Shown here: piece after piece, positions 16,125 to 24,290 of the stretch
How the letters are laid out: each line of letters starts with the position of its first letter
Position numbering within the stretch: the first letter of the stretch is position 1
Assembly (NCBI GenBank): GCA_910584205.1
Contig: CAJUAA010000001.1
Coordinates: 66,651-130,650 of the forward strand
Length of the DNA stretch: 64,000 nucleotides
Reading direction: 5' to 3'
Source: an uncultured Lachnospiraceae bacterium
GTDB lineage: Bacteria > Bacillota > Clostridia > Lachnospirales > Lachnospiraceae
Position numbers and translations under genes: made by a program
The notes under the pieces: model-generated
What the model saw: only the letters and a program-made list of their open reading frames with translations
Told to the model about the DNA's origin: nothing
The model's database searches: none

Positions 16125-17324
16125 ATGAATACAGGGATATTATACGTGCAGATGTTCGGCGGGTTTTCCATGAAATGGAACGGGACGCAGATCGGAGGAG
16201 GGCCCAAGGCGAGGGAATCCCAGTTTTCCTATCTGATGCAGCTTCTGCTGCACCACAGGAAGGAAGGCGTGGGCAGGAACCTTCTGGAGGAAGCGCTGTT
16301 CGGAGAACGGGAAGTGGGAAATGTCTATCATTCCCTGCGGAGCGTGCTCTACAATGCCAGAAAGAAGCTGCGCCAGGCGGGTCTGCCGGATGTGGAGTAC
16401 ATATGCCAGAAGAAGGATGTGTACTACTGGACCGACCAGATTCCGGTGGAGGAGGATACGTCCGTGTTCGAGGCGTGCGTGGAACGCGCCAGGAGCGAAG
16501 AAGATCCGGAGCAGCGCCTGGAGCTTCTGCTGGACGCCTGCTACCGCTACCGGGGAGAATTCCTGCCCCGCCAGATCGGCGTGATCTGGGCGGCGCAGGA
16601 GGCCCGGAGGCTGCAGGCCATGCTCTATGCCTGCGTGGAGGACGCGGTGGTGCTGCTGCGGATCCACGAGGACTGGCAGCGGATGAAGGAGCTGGGCGTC
16701 TATGTGTCACGGATCAATCCCTTTGCAGACTGGGAGACGGTCACCATGGAGGCGCTGATCTCCATGGGCGACATGGAGGAAGCCCAGAAGCTGTATGACA
16801 GTACGGTGGAATACTACATGCAGGTGCAGGGGTTCCGGCCCAGCGCGAAGCTGGGGGAACTTTTAAGCCGTCTGGGTACACAGATGGAGCACCGGTACGC
16901 CATGCTGGATTCCATCCAGGCGGAGCTGGTGGAGAAGGACCCGGGCGGAGGAGGGTATCTGTGCCCGTGGCCGATCTTTGAAGGCATCTACCATATGGTG
17001 GGGCGGATCATGGAGCGCAGCGGCCAGTCGGTCTATCTGATGCTCTGCACGGTGGTGGACAGCAAGGGGAACCCCATGGAAGAGGGGCCTCTCCTGGAAG
17101 AGCTGTCGCCCAGGCTTCAGGACGCCATCCGGAATTCCGTGCGCCACGGAGACGTGGTGGCGAAATACGGCAGGGGCCAGTATCTGGTGCTGCTGGTGAA
17201 TACCACAAGGGAAAACTGCAGTGTGGTACAGAAAAGAATCAACTATAAATTCGTTGTGGGCCGGCAGCGGACGGGAGTGAAGTATTATGTCAACAGTGTG
17301 GTCTGCCCGGCGGATATCAAATAG
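16125..17324 (+). CDS. SARP/BTAD-like transcription regulator with degenerate GGDEF tail
   Basis: A 399-aa protein. Residues about 5-95 resemble the OmpR-type winged helix of SARP regulators (QMFGGFSMKWNG ... SVLYNARKKLRQAG), and about 110-250 the TPR-like bacterial transcriptional activation domain (RYRGEFLPRQ, a classical BTAD turn). Residues about 285-399 look like a GGDEF domain that has lost catalysis: RHGD (340-343) is an RxxD motif, five residues before GRGQY (349-353) which stands in the GGDEF position. In diguanylate cyclases the RxxD at this spacing is the c-di-GMP inhibition site. The protein may thus read c-di-GMP and control the matrix operon. It follows sipW by 7 bases and is followed by the exopolysaccharide genes. 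DNA binding and c-di-GMP binding are inferences. Confidence 0.65.
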   Translation: MNTGILYVQMFGGFSMKWNGTQIGGGPKARESQFSYLMQLLLHHRKEGVGRNLLEEALFGEREVGNVYHSLRSVLYNARKKLRQAGLPDVEYICQKKDVYYWTDQIPVEEDTSVFEACVERARSEEDPEQRLELLLDACYRYRGEFLPRQIGVIWAAQEARRLQAMLYACVEDAVVLLRIHEDWQRMKELGVYVSRINPFADWETVTMEALISMGDMEEAQKLYDSTVEYYMQVQGFRPSAKLGELLSRLGTQMEHRYAMLDSIQAELVEKDPGGGGYLCPWPIFEGIYHMVGRIMERSGQSVYLMLCTVVDSKGNPMEEGPLLEELSPRLQDAIRNSVRHGDVVAKYGRGQYLVLLVNTTRENCSVVQKRINYKFVVGRQRTGVKYYVNSVVCPADIK

Positions 17325-17336
17325 AAAGAGGCAGTC

Positions 17337-17837
17337 ATGGACAGGTCGCAGAGGTATATCGGTTCACCGAACGGAATCGTCCTGTGTATTGACCGGGTAG
17401 AAGCGAAGAATCAGATCTCAGGCCGCTTTTACCACCGGTATCAGAGAGAGGGAACGGCGTTCCGGAACACGGAACAGATGCTGTTCCGGTTTGAGCAGTT
17501 TTTTGACAGGATCCAGTTTCCATATCCGACCACGTCGGAACGGACGTTTCAGGAGAGGGCAGTGGAAGAAAAAGTCAGTCAGGAAAGGGCAGAAAAGATG
17601 AGCGATGAAGAATTGTTGAGAAAACACGGCGAGCTTGGGACCTTTGTGGTCCGCGTGCAGCACAGGGAAAACAGCAGCTGGCAGGGGCGGATTACGTGGA
17701 TGGAGAAGAACAGGACGCTGTACTTCCGGTCCGCATGGGAACTGCTGAAGATGATCGCCAGCGCAGTGGAGACCACCGGGGAGGCTGCGGAGGAGCCGGA
17801 AGAGAAGGAACCGTCCTGGTTTGACGAGGAAGAATGA
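17337..17837 (+). CDS. Conserved small protein of unknown function
   Basis: A 166-aa soluble protein without signal or membrane segments. The C-terminal half contains FVVRVQHRENSSWQGRITW followed by LYFRSAWELLKMI; the pattern xSWQGxxxW...FRSxxEL recurs in small Lachnospiraceae proteins near surface and pilus genes as far as I recall, but I know no function. The middle (about 60-95) is rich in Glu and Arg and probably helical; the tail is acidic. It starts 12 bases after the regulator gene behind AAAGAGG, and its end overlaps the following glycosyltransferase by four bases. A role in regulating the matrix genes is possible by position only. Confidence 0.6.
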   Translation: MDRSQRYIGSPNGIVLCIDRVEAKNQISGRFYHRYQREGTAFRNTEQMLFRFEQFFDRIQFPYPTTSERTFQERAVEEKVSQERAEKMSDEELLRKHGELGTFVVRVQHRENSSWQGRITWMEKNRTLYFRSAWELLKMIASAVETTGEAAEEPEEKEPSWFDEEE

Positions 17838-18868
17838 TGGATCTGTCCGTAATTATTCCGGTCTACAACACGGAGCAGGGCCTAAGGGCCTGTCTGGATT
17901 CCGTGCTGGCTTCCGGATACCGGGATTTTGAAGTGATTCTGGTAGACGACGGGTCCACGGACGGAAGCCCGGAGATCTGCCGGGAATATGCCGGAAGGGA
18001 TCAGCGGATCAGGCTGATCCGTCAGGAAAACCAGGGCGTGTCCGCGGCGCGGAACCGCGCCCTTGAGGAAGGCCGCGGGAAATGGGTCGTGTTCGTGGAT
18101 TCGGATGACGAGATTTCCCCGAATTTCCTGGGGATGGTCGTCCGGGAGGAACATGAGGGGCAGGATCTGCTGATCTTTGATTTCTTTGACCGGGATTCCG
18201 CTTCCGGGCAGGAGGAGCGGGGATGGGAGACGCTTCCGGTCCGTTATACAAAAGAAGATCAGATCCGTCTGATCGGGTGCACGCTCAGAGGCTGGCAGCT
18301 GGCCGAAGGCGGCAGGGCGAACCTGCGCTCCCCGTGTGCCAGAGCATACAGACGATCGCTGATCGAACGGCATTCGATCCGGTTTCTTCCGGATGTCGTC
18401 ATGGGCGAGGACATACTCTTCAATACCGAATATCTGCTGCGGACGGAGGCGTGTATCTATATCCCCCATCCGGTGTATCACTACAGAGTACGTTCCGGGT
18501 CTGCCACGCACAGTTTCATTCCGGGGCTCTGGCAGAATTATTTTATTTTCCATCAACAGTTAAAAAACCTGCTGGACAGGTATCAGGTATTTTCCGCGCT
18601 GGCAGGGGCTTACTATGCCGATGTGCTGGAAAATATGGCATATGTGCTGATCAACGGGGTGTTCAGCCCCCTGAATCCGGAACCGTACAGGGAAAGCCTG
18701 CGGACCTGCGCCCGGATGCGTTCGGACGGAATCTGCGCGCAGGCGCTGAAGCAGAACCGGAAGACAGGTATCATACCAAGGAGGATCCTCCTGGGTTTTT
18801 TTCGCGTAAGATGCTTTTGGGTCGTCAAAGTGATCTGCAGGGTATGCTACGCGTATCTGAATAAATAA
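17834..18868 (+). CDS. Family 2 glycosyltransferase
   Basis: A 344-aa GT-A fold inverting glycosyltransferase that adds a sugar from a nucleotide donor. The N-terminal domain shows VIIPVYNTEQGLRACLDSV, the nucleotide-binding LVDDGSTDGS (about residues 36-45), QGVSAARNRAL and the metal-binding VDSDD (about 95-99). The acceptor half (about 180-260) has MGEDILFNTEYL, a common GT2 motif. The C-terminus carries a short hydrophobic stretch. It starts within the end of the preceding gene (ATGA) and sits 15 bases before pelD. The sugar is unknown. It may add a branch to Pel or belong to another glycan. Confidence 0.85.
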   Translation: MMDLSVIIPVYNTEQGLRACLDSVLASGYRDFEVILVDDGSTDGSPEICREYAGRDQRIRLIRQENQGVSAARNRALEEGRGKWVVFVDSDDEISPNFLGMVVREEHEGQDLLIFDFFDRDSASGQEERGWETLPVRYTKEDQIRLIGCTLRGWQLAEGGRANLRSPCARAYRRSLIERHSIRFLPDVVMGEDILFNTEYLLRTEACIYIPHPVYHYRVRSGSATHSFIPGLWQNYFIFHQQLKNLLDRYQVFSALAGAYYADVLENMAYVLINGVFSPLNPEPYRESLRTCARMRSDGICAQALKQNRKTGIIPRRILLGFFRVRCFWVVKVICRVCYAYLNK

Positions 18869-18883
18869 AAGAGGGACAGGAAC

Positions 18884-21064
18884 ATGGTTGTACTATTGAC
18901 AGGCGGCAGCAGCGTGCTGATGAACGCGCTGATCGACAAATTGAACAAGAACGGCCATCGGGTCTATCTGCTGACCGGACAGAGGGACAGGCGCGTGACG
19001 TATAAGAGGGTGTTCGAGCGGTATGATTTTGCCTGTGACAGCAACAGCGTCAAAGACATCGTGGAGAGCATCCGGCCGGACGTGACCGTATTTACCGGCG
19101 CCTATGACACGAATTATGACTGGGAGTTGTCGGCAAGGGAGGAATCCGTGCGTTATCTGGCGGGGCTTGTGAACGTCCTGTCTGCCTGCAGTATGGCGAA
19201 GAGCGGACGGTTTCTCTATCTGTCTTCAGAGGAAGTGTTCGGAAATACCTATGCGGAAAATATCCGGGAGGAGGAGCCGGCGGAGCCCAAAGGCTTCCGG
19301 GCGCTGGCGCTGGCCCAGGGAGAAGAGACGTGCGCCAATTACCGGCGGACCCAGGGGACGGACGCGGCGGTGGTCCGCCTGGATCACCTGTACTGGGTGC
19401 CGAAAAAGGGAGAGCAGGAAGACAATCCCTGTTTCCGTATGTGTCTGGAAGGGTTAAAGACCGGGAAGATCTCCGCCGGGAGCAATCACACGCTTTCTTT
19501 GCTTTACCTCAGTGATGCGGTAGAGTTAATCTATAAACTGATCTGCGCGGAGGCTCCGGCCCATGCGCTGTACCACATCTCTTCCATGGAGCCGGTCACG
19601 GAGCTTGCGCTGGCGGAGATGATTCGGGACGAGGCGGACTGCGGCGTGGAAATGACGGACGTGACGGTGGGGATGAACAGCCGCCTGGTGCTGGATTCGA
19701 GCCGGTATGACGAGGAGTTCCCCCACAGGATCTTCCACGACTGCAGGGACGGGGTCCGGCAGGTGATGCGCTATATGAAAAAGCACAGCGCGTCGTTTCT
19801 GACGGAGGAGGACCAGGGCGTGGGAGCGGCGGTCCGGACGTGGAAATACGCCCGGGAGATCTTCTGGCTGCTGGTGCCGTTTCTGGAGAGCACGGTGCTG
19901 TTCTTCCTCGCCTTTTTTCTGAACGGGATCGCGGCGGACAGCGAGTTTATCGCCAGGCTGGATATCTATCTGCTGTACGTTCTCCTGCTTTCGGTGGTCC
20001 ACGGACAGCAGCAGGCCGTCTATTCCGCCCTGCTTGCCACGGCGGGCTACTGCTTCGGGCAGATGCAGGGGCGTACGGGCTTTGAGGTGCTGCTGGATTA
20101 CAACACTTACGTGTGGATGGCGCATTTGTTCATCGTGGGCCTGACGGTGGGCTATCTGAAGGACCAGCTGCGCTTTATGAGGAATGAACACAGGTCCAAA
20201 GTGGGCTACCTGAGCGGGCAGCTGAAGGACATCGAGGAGATCAACGACAGCAACGTGCGGATGAAGCACAATTTTGAAGAGCAGGTGGTCAACCACAAGG
20301 AAAGCCTGGGCAAGATCTACGAGATCTCCTCTACCCTGGAGCAGTACGGGCCGGAGGAAGTGCTCTTTTACGCGGCGCAGGTGCTGTCCAGGCTGATGGA
20401 CAGTCCGGATGTGGCGGTGTATACAGTGGCAAACGGCGATTACGCCAGGCTGTTCTCCGCCACGTCGCCGGAGGCGCGCAGGCTGGGCAATTCCATCAAA
20501 TATACGGCCATGGAGGACATGTACGGGGAACTGAAGGCCCGCCGGGTCTACGTGAACCGGGAGATGGAAGAGAACATGCCCATGATGGCGTGCGCGGTCT
20601 ACGCGGAGGACGACATGCAGCTGATCCTCATGGTCTGGAGTCTTCCATGGCAGCGGATGACGCTGGGAGAGGCCAACCGCCTGATGGTGGTGGGCCACCT
20701 GATCCAGAACGCGGTGGTCCATGCGAACCGCTATCTGGAGGCGCTCAGGAACCGGCGCTACGTGGAAGGGACAAATGTTCTGGACGAAGAGGCGTTTACC
20801 CATCTGGCGAAGGCGTTTTCCGACGCCCGGGACAAGGGGCTGGCGGAATATATGCTGCTGGAGATCCTGACGGAAGAGAATTACGAGTCCGTGGCCGCCG
20901 TGCTTGGAAAGGCCATACGGCAGACGGATTATCTGGGGCTTCTGCGGGGAGGGAGGCTCTATGCGCTCCTGCCCAATACGGGCCCGAAATATATCGGGGA
21001 TATTATCAGCCGGTTCCAAAACTGCGGCTATGAATGCCGGGTGGATGAGGAGGCGGTCATATGA
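18884..21064 (+). CDS. pelD: PelD-like c-di-GMP receptor with extra N-terminal SDR domain
   Basis: A 726-aa inner membrane protein. Residues 1-290 form an SDR/epimerase-like Rossmann domain (VVLLTGGSS, YLSSEEVFG), but the catalytic YxxxK is absent: the equivalent region reads FRALALAQGEE, so enzyme activity is doubtful. Residues about 322-430 contain four membrane helices, then a coiled coil, a GAF domain (about 475-620) and a degenerate GGDEF domain. RQTD (679-682) followed by GGRLY (689-693) replicates the RxxD inhibition site and a dead active site, the hallmark of PelD, which binds c-di-GMP to switch on Pel synthesis. Stop and the pelE start overlap (ATGA). Identification rests on domain order and on pelE, pelF and pelG downstream. 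Confidence 0.85.
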   Translation: MVVLLTGGSSVLMNALIDKLNKNGHRVYLLTGQRDRRVTYKRVFERYDFACDSNSVKDIVESIRPDVTVFTGAYDTNYDWELSAREESVRYLAGLVNVLSACSMAKSGRFLYLSSEEVFGNTYAENIREEEPAEPKGFRALALAQGEETCANYRRTQGTDAAVVRLDHLYWVPKKGEQEDNPCFRMCLEGLKTGKISAGSNHTLSLLYLSDAVELIYKLICAEAPAHALYHISSMEPVTELALAEMIRDEADCGVEMTDVTVGMNSRLVLDSSRYDEEFPHRIFHDCRDGVRQVMRYMKKHSASFLTEEDQGVGAAVRTWKYAREIFWLLVPFLESTVLFFLAFFLNGIAADSEFIARLDIYLLYVLLLSVVHGQQQAVYSALLATAGYCFGQMQGRTGFEVLLDYNTYVWMAHLFIVGLTVGYLKDQLRFMRNEHRSKVGYLSGQLKDIEEINDSNVRMKHNFEEQVVNHKESLGKIYEISSTLEQYGPEEVLFYAAQVLSRLMDSPDVAVYTVANGDYARLFSATSPEARRLGNSIKYTAMEDMYGELKARRVYVNREMEENMPMMACAVYAEDDMQLILMVWSLPWQRMTLGEANRLMVVGHLIQNAVVHANRYLEALRNRRYVEGTNVLDEEAFTHLAKAFSDARDKGLAEYMLLEILTEENYESVAAVLGKAIRQTDYLGLLRGGRLYALLPNTGPKYIGDIISRFQNCGYECRVDEEAVI

Positions 21065-22035
21065 CGCCGGCGCGGGATGAACGGATCTTTCTGCTCATCC
21101 TGTTGGGAAACTTCATCGTGTCGGTGATCTATCTGCTGGTGGGCGTGCTGGTCCTGGTGCCGGCCCAGGCGGCGGCGTCAAAGGAGGACGGGACGGAGGC
21201 GCTGTATGACAACCGGAGGACCTATGTGATCCGGTTCGTGGAGATGGTGCTCTGCCCGGTGATCGTCCCGCTGTTCTTTTTGATGGGGCATCTGTGCTAC
21301 CTGTTCATCTTCTGGAAAGAGCCGAATCTGGAGGATGTGATCTTCAGCAAGGACCGGGTGAAGACGAACCTGAAAGCGGACGAAGAGGTGGAACGGGACA
21401 TCATTCCTCTGGAGGAAGCGATTCTGGTCAACGAGAAAAAGGATCTGCGCATGGTGATGATGAACGTCATGCGCAAGGATATCAGCAATTCCCTGGCTTC
21501 CATCACACTGGCTCTGGACAGCGAGGATTCGGAGACGTCCCATTACGCGGCGGCGGTGCTTTCCGACGAGCTGAACCGGTTTCGGATCCGGGTACAGAAG
21601 CTGTGGCGCCGGATCGGGGAGGAAGGCCCGGATGAGACGGAGTGCGAGGAGCTGCTGCTGGATTATATGGATAATATTCTGAAGCAGCGCATCTTTTCCA
21701 GCCACGAGCAGCGCAAGTTTGTGGGAACCATGAGAGAGGCGGCGCAGTCTCTGTTTGAGAAGGACCGCACAAGGATCACCTTGAAGCAGTACGAGATGGT
21801 CTGCCTGCGGCTGCTGGAAATGAAGGAATATGAAGCGTCCGGCGTCTGGTGCAAGCGGATGGCGGAGCAGTACCCGGATGAGCTGGCGTCCTATACGTGC
21901 AGGCTGAAGCTGTATTTTGCCTGTCAGGACAGAGAGGCCTTTTTTGACGCGCTGGAGACCCTGAAGAGGTCGGACGTGGTGATCGATACGGAGACGCTGG
22001 AGCTGATCCGTGTATTCAGTGTAAGGAGGCAATGA
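21061..22035 (+). CDS. pelE: PelE-like membrane protein with TPR-type repeats
   Basis: A 324-aa protein with two N-terminal membrane helices (about 9-33 and 62-90) and a long cytoplasmic helical part (about 95-324) that resembles TPR repeats (YEMVCLRLLEMKEYEASGVW, LYFACQDREAFFDALETL). In the Pel system PelE of this layout links PelD to the polysaccharide synthase PelF. The gene overlaps pelD by four bases and the next gene starts just after AAGGAGG in its own tail. Sequence identity to Gram-negative PelE is expected to be low, so the name depends on layout and order. Confidence 0.75.
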   Translation: MTPARDERIFLLILLGNFIVSVIYLLVGVLVLVPAQAAASKEDGTEALYDNRRTYVIRFVEMVLCPVIVPLFFLMGHLCYLFIFWKEPNLEDVIFSKDRVKTNLKADEEVERDIIPLEEAILVNEKKDLRMVMMNVMRKDISNSLASITLALDSEDSETSHYAAAVLSDELNRFRIRVQKLWRRIGEEGPDETECEELLLDYMDNILKQRIFSSHEQRKFVGTMREAAQSLFEKDRTRITLKQYEMVCLRLLEMKEYEASGVWCKRMAEQYPDELASYTCRLKLYFACQDREAFFDALETLKRSDVVIDTETLELIRVFSVRRQ

Positions 22036-22037
22036 TC

Positions 22038-24290
22038 ATGCCGATGCCAATCGTTAACACGCTGCAGATCCTGGGCATCATGGCCGGATATCTGGGCGTG
22101 ACGCTTCTGCTTCCATGGATCCTCCTGCGGAAAGGCTTAAGGGAGGTACCCGGCGCAGCCATGCGGTTTCTGGCGTATTTTATGGCCGGAAATTTCTACA
22201 TCATGAATCTGGTGTTCCTGCTGCAGCTTTTACATATTTCAAACCGTCTGACGCTGGCTGCCGGGACGCTGCTTCCGCTGCTGGCGCCGCTGTACCGGCA
22301 CCGGAAGGAGGTCATGCCCCGTCTGGAACGGATGTTCTCGAAGGTACGGGTGCTTCTGGGACGGGAAACCGGCAAGAAGACGCTTCTGATCCGGATGGGA
22401 CGCAGGATGAAGAGGCTGTCCTCCGGGGAGACCGGCATGTGGCTGGCGGCCCACGGGCCGGAGCTTCTTCTGATCCTCGGAGTCGTCCTGCTGGTGTTCT
22501 ATCTGTACGGGAGCAATGCGGTCCGGGTGTACGGCTATGTCTCCTCGGACATGGTGCTGCACAATTACTGGATCAATGAGATGAGCCGCAACAACATCTT
22601 TGCCGACGGCGTGTATCCGTTCGGGATGCACTGTATCTTCTACTACATGCACGCGGTGTTCGGAGTGCCGGTCTACGTGCTTTTCCGGCTGTTCGGCGTG
22701 GTGCAGACGCTGATGATCCATCTGGTGATTCTGGCGTCTCTTCGGACCGTGTGCCGGTCCAGATACGCGCCGTACGCGGGGATCGCGGCCTATATGCTGA
22801 CGGACCGGTTTTATGAATACGCGTATTATCGTTTTTACGCGTCGCTGCCGCAGGAATTCGGGATGCTGTTTATCTTTCCCGCCGCCTGCTTTGCCATCGC
22901 CTTTCTGCGGGAACGGAATGTGAAGGGCAGACGGGCGCGGCAGTATCTGGCGCTCTTTGCCATCAGCGTGTCCATGACGCTGGCGGTGCATTTTTACGGG
23001 ACGATCGTTACCGGGCTGTTCTGCGTGGGGATAGCCGTGGGCTATGCGTTCCGCTGCTTCCGCTGGCAGTACCTGAAGCGGATCATGCTGGCGGGCGTCA
23101 TCGGCCTGCTGCTTGCCGTACTGCCCATGGCGGCGGCCTATGCCATGGGTACGCCTCTGCAGTATTCCCTGAACTGGGGCATGTCGATCATCACTGCGGA
23201 TTCCGGGGAAAACGACGCCCAGGATACGGACGGCGCCGCTTCGGAGGAAGGCCAGGAGAAGTCCGCGGACGGGCAGGGAGACGGCGCCGGGCAGGAACCG
23301 GCGGCGCCGAAGCAGAGCCTGGTCCGGCGGATGCAGGGCGTGCTGCATGCCGTTCTGAATGATATTGAGTATTATGTGGTGCATGGGCGGCCCGACATGG
23401 CGCGGTTTCTGCTGGGAAGCATCGGGGCGCTGCTGCTTCTGGGCGCGCTGTGGATGCTTCTGCGGAAATACGAATACGGAGCGGCCCTTCTGTCCGTGGG
23501 CGTCTTTATGGCGGGGCTGAGCCTGGTGCAGTCCGCCATCACGCTGGGCATCCCGCAGGTGGTGGAGGTGTCCCGCCATGCCATGTATTACGCCTACGGG
23601 TTTGCGGCGGTGTGGAGCCTCTGTGTGGACGCGGTACTCTTTCTGCTGTTCGGAGAGCGCAGGCAGATCGACCTGGGCGCTCTGGGCGCCCTGGCGGCGG
23701 TGTGCGCGGCGGTGGGAGTGACAGGGATCCGTACGCCGGTGCTTTTGAGCGCGTATGAGACCAACGGGGCGATCACCTGTCTGAACAATATTCTCCGGGA
23801 AAACAAGGACGGCGATACGTGGACGATCTGCTCCGCCAATGACGAGCGGTGGATGGTCTATGAGTACGGCCGCCACTATGAGCTGATTACGTTTCTCCGG
23901 GATATGGCGGATATGGAGAAGGGGCCGACCATCACTATCCCCACGTCCACCGTGTACTTTTTCGTGGAAAAGGTCCCGGTCCTCTATCTGGATTACATCA
24001 ACGCCGTGAGGCCGGAGAAGACCGTGTCTCTGGAAGGGGCAAAGAAGCCGCTTTCGACGGCGGGCGGGATCTATCCCTACATCGAGGAGGAGCGGTGGGT
24101 GACCATGTCCCACATGTATTACTGGGCCCAGGAGTTTAAGAGGCTCTATCCCAACGAGATGGAAGTCTACTATGAGAGTGATGATTTCGTCTGCTACCGT
24201 GTGCGGCAGGATGGCTATAACCTGTATGATTTTGCCATTGATTACGGCTACAACAAGGCGGCAGGCCAGGAGCAGGAGAAGGTAAGATGA
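22038..24290 (+). CDS. Unassigned polytopic membrane protein of the Pel operon
   Basis: A 750-aa membrane protein not among the standard Pel subunits that I know. Helices fill residues about 5-90, 140-160, 200-380 and 460-590; one hydrophilic insert (about 390-425, GENDAQDTDGAASEEGQE) and a soluble C-terminal domain (about 600-750) break the pattern. The first outer loop has SDMVLHNYWINEMSRNNIF, with an acidic residue placed as in GT-C glycosyltransferases, followed by YPFGMHCIFYYMH. This suggests a membrane-embedded sugar transferase or polysaccharide export partner, but that is only a hint. The start at 22038 is 8 bases from AAGGAGG; the ATG at 22032 is too close. Four-base overlap with the next gene supports a shared role in Pel synthesis or export. 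Confidence 0.6.
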   Translation: MPMPIVNTLQILGIMAGYLGVTLLLPWILLRKGLREVPGAAMRFLAYFMAGNFYIMNLVFLLQLLHISNRLTLAAGTLLPLLAPLYRHRKEVMPRLERMFSKVRVLLGRETGKKTLLIRMGRRMKRLSSGETGMWLAAHGPELLLILGVVLLVFYLYGSNAVRVYGYVSSDMVLHNYWINEMSRNNIFADGVYPFGMHCIFYYMHAVFGVPVYVLFRLFGVVQTLMIHLVILASLRTVCRSRYAPYAGIAAYMLTDRFYEYAYYRFYASLPQEFGMLFIFPAACFAIAFLRERNVKGRRARQYLALFAISVSMTLAVHFYGTIVTGLFCVGIAVGYAFRCFRWQYLKRIMLAGVIGLLLAVLPMAAAYAMGTPLQYSLNWGMSIITADSGENDAQDTDGAASEEGQEKSADGQGDGAGQEPAAPKQSLVRRMQGVLHAVLNDIEYYVVHGRPDMARFLLGSIGALLLLGALWMLLRKYEYGAALLSVGVFMAGLSLVQSAITLGIPQVVEVSRHAMYYAYGFAAVWSLCVDAVLFLLFGERRQIDLGALGALAAVCAAVGVTGIRTPVLLSAYETNGAITCLNNILRENKDGDTWTICSANDERWMVYEYGRHYELITFLRDMADMEKGPTITIPTSTVYFFVEKVPVLYLDYINAVRPEKTVSLEGAKKPLSTAGGIYPYIEEERWVTMSHMYYWAQEFKRLYPNEMEVYYESDDFVCYRVRQDGYNLYDFAIDYGYNKAAGQEQEKVR

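Noticed and set aside
18884..19760. Separate epimerase gene upstream of pelD
   Set aside because: The frame is continuous without a stop or internal ribosome site between the SDR part and the membrane part, so it is one fused protein.
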